A DNA stretch of 45,909 nt, taken from a virus. The stretch is from IMG/VR virus record IMGVR_UViG_3300000230_000009, positions 1 to 45,909 of that record; one strand, given 5' to 3'. Both the position numbers and the translations under genes were made by a program. Below the pieces are notes generated by a model. The model worked only from the letters and a program-made list of their open reading frames with translations. It made no database searches and had not been told where the DNA came from. Positions 33,817 to 40,734 of this stretch are shown here, one piece after another (the stretch's first letter is position 1; every line of letters begins with the position of its first letter).

Positions 33817-34698
33817 ATGATAAAGCCAAATAGAATAAAACACTCTAAATTCAAAAATAGCGGGATATTATTTGAATTGTTAGTAAAGCAAGTTACGTCT
33901 GATATTTTGAAAGGTAAAACCGAATCAACGGCAAAAGACATTTTAACAAAATATTTTGGCGAATCATCTTGTATAGGCAAAGAATTAAAATTATATCAAT
34001 TTATATTAAATGAAAAAGTAAAATCCAGTGACTATGCAAACCGATTATTAAGCACCGTATTGGACGCCAGGAAAAAAATAAACGAGATTCAGTTGTTAAA
34101 AGAAAAATATAGCTTGGTCAACGATATAAAAAACACATATGATCTAAATATATTTTTTAAAGGAAATATAAATGATTATAAGGTCCTAGCATCAATATAT
34201 AAATTATTTGAAGGTCTACGTATTCAGTCACAATCAATTGATATTTGTAAAGAATTGTATCAATCTAAAAATACAATAGTTGAACACATTGTTTCAAAAT
34301 CAACAATGAAGTTGATTAAAGAAACAGATGCTGATGTTGAAACATATAAAAAACAAAAATATGACGAACGTATATTAACATATAAAATATTAGTAGATTC
34401 GTTCAATAAAAAATATGGTACATTTTTATCAGAGGAACAAAAACAATTATTGCGGGAATATATAAATTTATCGGACACATGTGATTTAAAGGTATATATT
34501 GAAAAACAAATACCTGTTTTAATTAAAAAATTAAAAGATATGTCACCCAAAATTACGAGCGATGTAATAAAAATAAAAATAAATGAAGTAACGTCACAAT
34601 TAAATACGTTACGAGTGGGTATGTCAATAAAAGATTCACATATGTCGACACTCTTAATGGGCTATCAATTATTAGACGAACTGAAACGCGAATTTTAA
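33817..34698 (+). CDS. Helical protein between portal and prohead protease genes, unknown
   Basis: I place the start at the ATG at 33817 (293 residues); a TTG at 33802 would put the promoter-like element inside the gene. The protein begins MIKPNRIKHSKFKNSGILFE and LLVKQVTSDILKG, then is almost all helix with many Lys, Ile and Leu, including LYQFILNEKVKSSDYANRLL. I associate this start with proteins found next to the portal gene in aquatic T4-like phages, where the function is not known. It lacks the short LK..I N-terminus of the later small head genes. A role in head assembly or as a core protein is inferred from position. Confidence 0.75.
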   Translation: MIKPNRIKHSKFKNSGILFELLVKQVTSDILKGKTESTAKDILTKYFGESSCIGKELKLYQFILNEKVKSSDYANRLLSTVLDARKKINEIQLLKEKYSLVNDIKNTYDLNIFFKGNINDYKVLASIYKLFEGLRIQSQSIDICKELYQSKNTIVEHIVSKSTMKLIKETDADVETYKKQKYDERILTYKILVDSFNKKYGTFLSEEQKQLLREYINLSDTCDLKVYIEKQIPVLIKKLKDMSPKITSDVIKIKINEVTSQLNTLRVGMSIKDSHMSTLLMGYQLLDELKREF

Positions 34699-34699
34699 T

Positions 34700-35158
34700 A
34701 TGCGTAGCAATGAATTAAAAGAATTGATACGATCATATATAAAAGAGTTAGCTTCATTAAAGGAGTCCGAACACAGTATATGCACCGGCTACAACACACC
34801 TAAAGCATTTATCAAAAATACAAAATCAGTTAATGATCTCACCGATGAACTTAGTACAGTAGTAGGATATAATCAAGTTAAACCTTCAAATAGATGGACG
34901 GTTAAATTAAACGAGAATAGGTATCATAATTTTAAAAATCATCCGGCTGGAACACGTAAGAAATTAAATATTTGTTTGCGTGAAATTAAAAAATGCTTTA
35001 AAAACATCGACTTTTTAATAAAGATTGCTACTAAATTAAAGGATGATACAGGCGTTTCATCTGATATTTATTGGAAAAATGTAAAAGAAAATGATATTCC
35101 AGAAATATTCGAACATATTGCGACTATATATAAAAAGATGGAAAGATTGACAAAATGA
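34700..35158 (+). CDS. Small head-operon protein with N-terminal targeting-type helix
   Basis: The 152-residue product begins MRSNELKELIRSYIKELASL, an amphipathic helix with (L/I)-x-E sites (IKE at 15-17) like those of its neighbours. The remainder is basic, with many Lys and Asn and the segment FKNHPAGTRKKLNICLREIKKC. The start is one base after the previous stop, and the end overlaps the next gene (ATGA). Basic small proteins in this place in T4 are prohead core or internal proteins that are cut by the gp21 protease; that role is inferred here from the N-terminus and position. Confidence 0.65.
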   Translation: MRSNELKELIRSYIKELASLKESEHSICTGYNTPKAFIKNTKSVNDLTDELSTVVGYNQVKPSNRWTVKLNENRYHNFKNHPAGTRKKLNICLREIKKCFKNIDFLIKIATKLKDDTGVSSDIYWKNVKENDIPEIFEHIATIYKKMERLTK

Positions 35159-35679
35159 ACAATGTAAAACAATTAAAACGTGCTATTTTAAAAATATTGA
35201 ACGAGGATTCAGAAGTGATTGCGGCTACCACTGCTCCTGCTCCTGAACTTACACACACTTCACCCTCTGTACCGAAAACAATACGTGATAATTTTAACTT
35301 AATGATAGGTTCATTGAGTTCTTATAAACAAAATTTAACTAATAAATATGCTATAATATTCTCAGCATTATTAAAGGGGAAGACAGTGGACGCATCGGTG
35401 TCACTGGGCGGGCCGAGAAATACAACACAACAAGTTGAAAATTTAATCATTTCTAAAGTAACAGTATTGAACCCGTATAATAAAGAAAATGATTATAGTA
35501 TAGTTTTACGTGGGAAAATAAAAAACGCACAAACACAAGAAAAGGATTATTATTTAACAGATGAATTCAATATAACAATTAAATCCACAGATGCACCACA
35601 AGCTCCTGCCGCGATTCCGGTTGGAAACAAACCGGCCAATCCAGCAGTTCCTGCTACACCCACAGTCCCTCCAATATAA
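35155..35679 (+). CDS. Small head-operon protein, N-terminal targeting-type helix and Pro/Ala-rich ends
   Basis: The 174-residue product starts MNNVKQLKRAILKILNEDSE, with a possible protease site LNE at 15-17. A short Ala/Pro linker (TTAPAPELTHTSPSVP) follows, then a compact central domain (about 42-145) with strands such as YSIVLRGKIKNAQTQEKDYY, and a Pro-rich tail (TPTVPP). The start overlaps the previous stop (ATGA), and the protease gene begins six bases after its end. A processed head protein is the most likely reading; the central domain is not recognised. Confidence 0.65.
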   Translation: MNNVKQLKRAILKILNEDSEVIAATTAPAPELTHTSPSVPKTIRDNFNLMIGSLSSYKQNLTNKYAIIFSALLKGKTVDASVSLGGPRNTTQQVENLIISKVTVLNPYNKENDYSIVLRGKIKNAQTQEKDYYLTDEFNITIKSTDAPQAPAAIPVGNKPANPAVPATPTVPPI

Positions 35680-35685
35680 TCGATT

Positions 35686-36300
35686 ATGGAAAATAAACAA
35701 CTATTAATAGAACATCGCTTATTTGTTTTTTCAAAAGAACAAATTAATGAGTCATTGCAAAAAAATAATGGTAAATTAATTGTTCAGGGCATACTTACAA
35801 CACGAAACGAAGAAAAAAATCAAAACGGTAGAATATATCCCAAAAGAATAATTGAGCGTGAGGTGGGAAAATACATAGATGAACGTATAAAACAAAAACG
35901 TGCAACTGGTGAATTGGATCATCCAAATTCAAATATTATAAATTTAAAAAACGTTTCACACCATATAACAGACGCATATTGGAATGGTGATAATTTGATT
36001 GGAACAGTGGAAATTTTAACTACACCATCTGGTAATATATTAAGAGAATTATTTAAATGTGGTGTCGCTGTTGGTATTTCATCTAGGGCACTCGGATCCG
36101 TAAAAACCATAGACGAAAGCACTGTAGAAGTACAAGATGATCTGCAATTGTTAGCATGGGACTTCGTGAGCGATCCAAGTGTAGCAAATGCTTGGATGAA
36201 ACCATTAAATAGTATAAATGAAAATGTTGAATACAATATGATGGATAAATATGGAAAAATAAATTCTCTTATACATGATATTTTATCTGAAATAAAATAA
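35686..36300 (+). CDS. 21: Prohead core protease, gp21-like
   Basis: The 204-residue protein has the herpesvirus-protease-like fold pattern of gp21: LIVQGILTTRNEEKNQNGR and IYPKRIIE near 31-56, catalytic His79 in GELDHP, and the serine in GISSRALG at 130-137, followed by WDFVSDPS near 158-165. These are the His and Ser of the T4-type maturation protease, which assembles inside the prohead, cuts scaffold, core and capsid proteins after (L/I)-x-E sites, and then destroys itself. Length and order fit well. The gene is flanked by small proteins with candidate cleavage sites and lies upstream of scaffold and capsid genes, as in T4. Confidence 0.9.
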   Translation: MENKQLLIEHRLFVFSKEQINESLQKNNGKLIVQGILTTRNEEKNQNGRIYPKRIIEREVGKYIDERIKQKRATGELDHPNSNIINLKNVSHHITDAYWNGDNLIGTVEILTTPSGNILRELFKCGVAVGISSRALGSVKTIDESTVEVQDDLQLLAWDFVSDPSVANAWMKPLNSINENVEYNMMDKYGKINSLIHDILSEIK

Positions 36301-36304
36301 TAAT

Positions 36305-36751
36305 ATGAACCGAGCACAATTGAAGAAAATAATTTTAAATATACTAGATGAATGTTATATGTCCGAGATTCGCGGTGAAAAAACCCGCCCTAATACTATA
36401 CAATATGCATATGAAATAAGTAATGAATCATTTGATCTGTATCTATCAAAATTAAATTCGTTAGTATTTTCTGAACAAGAAAAAAATTGTTTGGTGAATT
36501 ATTCACCAACACAGCTATTAGATAAAACAGCTATATTTTCATGGAATAATGAAATTGGAAAAAATATAAGATTGGCAGTGATGAAAATGACACAATATGA
36601 TGACATATGCTTTGTATCCGTTTGTTCAAAAGTGAGAAATGAAAAAGAGATTTTAATTATAAAAGTTTCTCAACCCATAAAAAAAATTAAAAATACAACC
36701 GGGCCATTAATAGATTTTATAAATGAATTAAATATCGGTGGAAATGTTTAA
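36305..36751 (+). CDS. Small head-operon protein with N-terminal targeting-type helix
   Basis: The 148-residue product begins MNRAQLKKIILNILDECYMS, with LDE at 14-16 as a possible protease site. The rest is a mixed alpha/beta domain (NESFDLYLSKLNSLVFSEQE, NIRLAVMKMTQYDDICFVSV, LIIKVSQPIKKI). It is five bases after the protease stop and is followed by a short AT-rich gap. No family is recognised. The shared N-terminus and position make a packaged or core head protein likely. Confidence 0.65.
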   Translation: MNRAQLKKIILNILDECYMSEIRGEKTRPNTIQYAYEISNESFDLYLSKLNSLVFSEQEKNCLVNYSPTQLLDKTAIFSWNNEIGKNIRLAVMKMTQYDDICFVSVCSKVRNEKEILIIKVSQPIKKIKNTTGPLIDFINELNIGGNV

Positions 36752-36783
36752 TTTTTTATCAACCGATTTATATATATAAAGAT

Positions 36784-37197
36784 ATGATGCCAAAACTAAA
36801 AGATTTATTAAACGAAGTAATTTGTGAAAACACAAAAAAACAACCACTTACAACCGAAGAAAAACGAAAGTTATTGGAGATGGTAAAGGGTTTCAACTCA
36901 CTTGGTGAATATCTATATAGAAAAAACAGTTTAATAGAGCTTTCAACAAAAATAAATGAAATAACAGAAAGTACGGCCAGACTCATGGAAAATGAAGGAT
37001 ATGGCTGGTTCGAAGAAGTGACAATTAAAGAAGACATGAAACATTTAAATAATAATGCGGCGTCATTATCTAAATTGGCGGAATCAGCCAGTGTATATGA
37101 AAACCGTATGAAGGCTCTATATGAAAATATGTATCATATCTTAGAACGATATTTTGATTTAAAAACTAACAATCCAGAAAATGATAAAAAACAATAA
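36784..37197 (+). CDS. Small head-operon protein, coiled-coil, N-terminal targeting-type helix
   Basis: The 137-residue product starts MMPKLKDLLNEVICENTKKQ (either of two adjacent ATGs may serve), with LNE at 9-11. The remainder is strongly helical and acidic/basic mixed (LLEMVKGFNSLGEYLYRK, STKINEITESTARLMENEG, KLAESASVYENRMKALYENM), fitting a coiled coil. An AT-rich ATTTATATATATA stretch lies 10-18 bases upstream and may be a promoter; no Shine-Dalgarno site is seen. A core or scaffold-associated protein is plausible. Confidence 0.65.
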   Translation: MMPKLKDLLNEVICENTKKQPLTTEEKRKLLEMVKGFNSLGEYLYRKNSLIELSTKINEITESTARLMENEGYGWFEEVTIKEDMKHLNNNAASLSKLAESASVYENRMKALYENMYHILERYFDLKTNNPENDKKQ

Positions 37198-37218
37198 AAT
37201 ATCAAACGAAAGAATATT

Positions 37219-37611
37219 ATGACAAAACACAATTTAAAAAGAATTATCAAAGAATGTATAATCGAAACACGACTCAATGAAGATGATTACGGACCAGGTC
37301 ATAAAGCAATAGCAAGAAAAGAATTCGGTCGCAAGAGCAACGTTGGTGATTTTAAAACATATGAAATGGGATTCCAAGATGGCTACAAATATGGGGAAGA
37401 AAAATATTCACCGGGTTCTACGTCAAAAATAAAATTAGAAGAATCGGGTAATACACTCTTCCAACGTAGGCATTATGAAAAATTTGCCGATTTCATAAAA
37501 CAGTTGGATGGTGATGTAAAACAAAAAATGTGTGATGACTTGATTAAATTATTTAAACAAGATAGCACATCTTTTAACCCTGCACGATTTAGAAAAGCAA
37601 GTGGATGCTAG
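37219..37611 (+). CDS. Small head-operon protein with N-terminal targeting-type helix
   Basis: The 130-residue product begins MTKHNLKRIIKECIIETRLN, with LNE at 19-21 as a possible cut site. The part after that is Gly- and Lys-rich (EDDYGPGHKAIARKEFGRKS, then FQDGYKYGEEKYSPGS), and a short helical end includes YEKFADFIKQLDGDVKQKM and a final RKASGC. After cleavage it would give a basic protein that could sit with DNA in the head. It is the last small gene before the scaffold leader. Confidence 0.65.
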   Translation: MTKHNLKRIIKECIIETRLNEDDYGPGHKAIARKEFGRKSNVGDFKTYEMGFQDGYKYGEEKYSPGSTSKIKLEESGNTLFQRRHYEKFADFIKQLDGDVKQKMCDDLIKLFKQDSTSFNPARFRKASGC

Positions 37612-37814
37612 TGGACTAACCACTCGCTAACGCGATTAGGATATGTGGTGTGGGGTCCCAGAGATAAAAAAATTATTTTTTATTTAAAAAATAAAAAAAT
37701 GTTATTTTTGTAAATATCAATACTATATATACAAAATACGCATGTTTATATGTCGTAAATATTATTAACAAGTAATATCGAAATTTATAATAATTTCGCA
37801 AGGACGATATAAAT
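37612..37814 (+). promoter_or_regulatory. Scaffold leader: AT hairpin, late promoter element and leader hairpin
   Basis: This 203-base gap has, in order, a weak A/T hairpin around 37673-37700 that may be a terminator, CTATATATA at 37723-37731 as a candidate late promoter, and a perfect seven-base-pair hairpin CGAAATT-TATAAT-AATTTCG at 37779-37798. AAGGACG then lies close to the ATG at 37815. The long structured leader sets scaffold and capsid transcription apart from the near-leaderless genes. No small ORF or tRNA is convincing here. Confidence 0.5.
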
Positions 37815-38984
37815 ATGAACTCAAAACTATTAAGAGAAAGCATTGCTGACGCAAAAGCTATTAAAGCAATCGCTTTAGAAAATGCAAAAATCGCATTGGC
37901 CGAACAATTCGGATCAACGTTATCAGCAATGCTTGAGAAAAAAATTAGAGAAGAAGAAGACCCTACTATAGCAAATCCATCCGATGCAAATACAGACTCA
38001 ACTTCAACAGACACAACTATTCCAACGGTCACCGCACCTGTAAATGTTGTGGCACCTGCTCCTGTTGCTCCTGTTGCTCCTGTTGCTCCTGTTGATCCTG
38101 TTGCTCCTGTTGCTCCTGAGGCTGATACTACAGCACCAATACAAGAAGAAGAATTGGATGAACTCTTACAAGAATTAGAAAATGCGGCTGCATCCGAGGA
38201 AGCCGAGGAAGCTGAAGAAGCTGAAGAAGATGAAGAAGCTGAAGAAGATGAAGAAGCTGAAGAAGATGAGGAAGATGAGGATACAACCGATGAATCCGAC
38301 ATAGATTTAGATTCCATCTTAAACATAAATCAAACTGACGATGCGTTAGATATATCAATTGATCTTGACCAAGACGGTGAAGATGATATTGAATTAGATA
38401 TTAAACTAGACGATGATATTTTTTCTTCAAATGACGGCACCTTAGATGGTGAAGTAAATCCTATTGATGGAGAAGACTCAGATGAAGACAATGAGGAAGA
38501 CAATGATGAAATATCATTGAATGAACTCTTGCGGGAAATCGATGACGTAATCACTGATGAGGATGATGACGACACCGATGCAAATAAAATAGCTGAATTA
38601 GAAGATGAAGTAACTGGACTTAAACATGAGTTACATGAACATAAAACGACAGTTCGTGTTCTAAAAAATAAACTCGAAGAAATTCATTTATTAAATGCTA
38701 AACTGCTATACACAAATAAGGTATTCAAGTCATGTTCTTTAACAAATGAACAAAAGATTAAAATCGTTGAATCATTTGACAGAACAAACACTGTCAATGA
38801 AGCAAAAGTAGTCTTTAATACATTGATTGAAGCCATACAGACAAAGAAACCAAGAACACGTATTGTTGAGAGTATATTTAAACCAACTCCAAGAAATGCG
38901 GCTCCAGCAAAAACTCCTGAGATTTTGACAGAAGCTAACGCTTTTGCAGAACGTATGAAAGTTCTAGCTGGTATTAAAAAATAA
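37815..38984 (+). CDS. 22: Prohead scaffold/core protein, gp22-like
   Basis: The 389-residue protein is acidic and low in complexity. It starts MNSKLLRESIADAKAIKAIA, with LRE as a possible protease site, then a Pro-Val-Ala run (about 83-102), a Glu/Ala/Asp repeat (about 129-155), a long acidic region, and a final helical domain from about 255 with a coiled coil (NKIAELEDEVTGLKHELHEH) and LTNEQKIKIVESFDRTNTV, which resembles the C-terminal region of gp22-type scaffolds that binds the capsid shell. Scaffold proteins guide shell assembly and are then cut and expelled. The gene lies directly before the capsid gene, as in T4, and has a good ribosome site and a structured leader. Confidence 0.85.
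   Translation: MNSKLLRESIADAKAIKAIALENAKIALAEQFGSTLSAMLEKKIREEEDPTIANPSDANTDSTSTDTTIPTVTAPVNVVAPAPVAPVAPVAPVDPVAPVAPEADTTAPIQEEELDELLQELENAAASEEAEEAEEAEEDEEAEEDEEAEEDEEDEDTTDESDIDLDSILNINQTDDALDISIDLDQDGEDDIELDIKLDDDIFSSNDGTLDGEVNPIDGEDSDEDNEEDNDEISLNELLREIDDVITDEDDDDTDANKIAELEDEVTGLKHELHEHKTTVRVLKNKLEEIHLLNAKLLYTNKVFKSCSLTNEQKIKIVESFDRTNTVNEAKVVFNTLIEAIQTKKPRTRIVESIFKPTPRNAAPAKTPEILTEANAFAERMKVLAGIKK
38061..38118 (+). repeat. Tandem CCTGTTGCT repeat in scaffold gene
   Basis: A nine-base unit encoding Pro-Val-Ala is repeated six to seven times, with one variant (CCTGTTGAT). It forms a probably extended linker between the N-terminal helix and the acidic region. Confidence 0.85.
38198..38281 (+). 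repeat. Tandem acidic repeat in scaffold gene
   Basis: An 18-base unit GCTGAAGAAGATGAAGAA and shorter variants encode a Glu/Asp/Ala run. The opposite strand shows a Ser-rich frame that is only a shadow. Confidence 0.85.
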
Positions 38985-39030
38985 CAATAGGAAAACAAAA
39001 AACAACTTCCCAGAAAGGAAAAAAAAACAA

Positions 39031-40629
39031 ATGAATGTTAAACAATTATTGAGTGCGGATAATCCGTATTCAAAACTTATTACAGAATCCCGTGGTTTAG
39101 TAAACAAATGGGACAAAACTGGCCTTTTAGAAGGTATCAAAGATAATTCTGAAAAAACTGGAATGGCAATCCTTTTGGAAAACCAAGCTAGCCAATTGCT
39201 TTCAGAAGCAACTGCAACTGGAACATCAGCAAACAGTGAACAATGGGCAGGCGTTGCCTTACCATTAGTTCGTCGTGTGTTCGCTGAACTTTCTTCTAAA
39301 GAGTATGTCTCCGTTCAACCAATGAACCTTCCATCCGGTCTGGTGTTCTACCTAGACTTCAAATATGGAACTAATCAACCTGGTAAACCGTCGTATGTTG
39401 GTCAATCATTGTTTGGTGGAACAGGAACAAAACTCGGATCAACCGACTCAGCAGTGAACGGTTTATACGGTCCAGGTCGTTTTGCTTACAGCAGCAATGA
39501 CCAAGTTTCCAGTTCTCTCAGTGCAATTGTTACATCTGGTTCATTAGTAGATGTGAACTTTGCTCCTGAGTTGTCTGCATCCGTAGCAGCAAATACAATC
39601 AAAAAAGTTAGTGTTTCACTCGGAACCGATGCTGATTTCTTAGCCGCTCGCAGTTTCACTGTTAGTGGTTCTGGAATCGTGGATTTCTATCCAACAGCAA
39701 CAACCGTAAGTGGAAACAATGTCACATTCATTGTGTCCGGTTCCTCACCAGCAACAACTGGTATCTCCGTGACATATTCGGTTCAACCAATCGACAGAAC
39801 TCGCGGTGACTTTGAAGACAAAAACACCTCAGCCGGTGCCGGAACATCTGGTCTCGCTGCCGATGTTGGAATCCCAGAAATCAACCTTGAGTTGCGCTCC
39901 GAGCCAATTGTGTCAAAAACACGTAAATTGAAAGCCGCTTGGACACCAGAACTCGCACAAGACATGAATGCGTATCACAGCATTGATGCGGAAGCCGAGT
40001 TGACAAGCTTGTTAAGTGAATATATCACTATGGAAATTGATCTTGAAATCATCGACATGCTTGTAATGGCTGCTCCAGAAGCAACAACTGATTACTGGTC
40101 TGCCGCTGTTGGTGCTGAATACAATCCAGCAACACGCGCATTCGAGCAAACAGCCGTCAATAGAACAGCATATACCAAGTCATCATGGTTCCAAACACTC
40201 GGAACGAAACTTCAAAAAGTTAGCAACACTATCTACCAATTAACATTGCGTGGTGGTGCAAACTTCCTTGTTGTTTCACCTAACATTGCTACAATTCTTG
40301 AAAGCATCCCCGGCTTCTCAGCCAATACAGATGGTGACAAGAACCACTTCGCAATGGGTGTTTCCAAAGTCGGTGACTTAGCAAACCGCTTCCAAGTGTG
40401 GAAAAATCCATACATGGTTGATAATGTCGCACTTCTCGGATTCAAAGGCTCGTCCTTCTTAGAAGCCGGTGCAGTGTATGCACCATATGTGCCATTAATG
40501 CAAACACCATTAGTGTATGATCCGATCAATCTGACACCTCGCAGAGGTGTTATGACGAGATATGCCAAAAAAGTTCTTCGCCCAGAATTTTATGGACGTA
40601 TCATCATCGGTGACACAAACCAAATCTAA
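39031..40629 (+). CDS. 23: Major capsid protein, gp23-like
   Basis: The 532-residue protein shows gp23 features: an N-terminal propeptide, LVRRVFAELSSKEYVSVQPMNLPSGLVFYLDFKYG near 79-113, a mid-region with ELRSEPIVSKTRKLKAAWTPELAQDM near 290-315, and the C-terminal GVMTRYAKKVLRPEFYGRI. The likely maturation site is LLSE59|ATATG, a (L/I)-x-E sequence at the same relative place as T4's LTE|A. An insertion of beta-rich, Ser/Gly-rich sequence at about 135-250 may be a surface domain. AAAGGA gives a good ribosome site. Codons end in C more often than in neighbouring genes, as expected for the most highly expressed protein. A strong terminator follows. Confidence 0.95.
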   Translation: MNVKQLLSADNPYSKLITESRGLVNKWDKTGLLEGIKDNSEKTGMAILLENQASQLLSEATATGTSANSEQWAGVALPLVRRVFAELSSKEYVSVQPMNLPSGLVFYLDFKYGTNQPGKPSYVGQSLFGGTGTKLGSTDSAVNGLYGPGRFAYSSNDQVSSSLSAIVTSGSLVDVNFAPELSASVAANTIKKVSVSLGTDADFLAARSFTVSGSGIVDFYPTATTVSGNNVTFIVSGSSPATTGISVTYSVQPIDRTRGDFEDKNTSAGAGTSGLAADVGIPEINLELRSEPIVSKTRKLKAAWTPELAQDMNAYHSIDAEAELTSLLSEYITMEIDLEIIDMLVMAAPEATTDYWSAAVGAEYNPATRAFEQTAVNRTAYTKSSWFQTLGTKLQKVSNTIYQLTLRGGANFLVVSPNIATILESIPGFSANTDGDKNHFAMGVSKVGDLANRFQVWKNPYMVDNVALLGFKGSSFLEAGAVYAPYVPLMQTPLVYDPINLTPRRGVMTRYAKKVLRPEFYGRIIIGDTNQI

Positions 40630-40653
40630 TAAATTAGATAAAGTTAGTTAAAG

Positions 40654-40686
40654 ATAGGGTGGAAGAAATTCCACCCTATTTTTTTT
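40654..40686 (+). terminator. Strong rho-independent terminator after the capsid gene
   Basis: ATAGGGTGGAA (40654-40664) pairs over 11 bases with TTCCACCCTAT (40669-40679) across a GAAA tetraloop, followed by a run of T to 40686. This is the clearest terminator of the window and marks the end of the head operon. Confidence 0.95.
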
Positions 40687-40734
40687 ATACTAAATGATTT
40701 ACATTTTATTTATATCTGATATAATTACATAGAA

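Noticed and set aside
37612-37672. tRNA-like or structured RNA before the scaffold leader
   Set aside because: Small inverted repeats (AGTGG/CCACT) are present, but no cloverleaf, T-arm consensus or CCA end could be traced.
37673-38326. Long Ser-rich frame on the minus strand
   Set aside because: It is the mirror of the acidic and Pro/Ala repeats of the scaffold gene and continues into AT-rich leader without a ribosome site.
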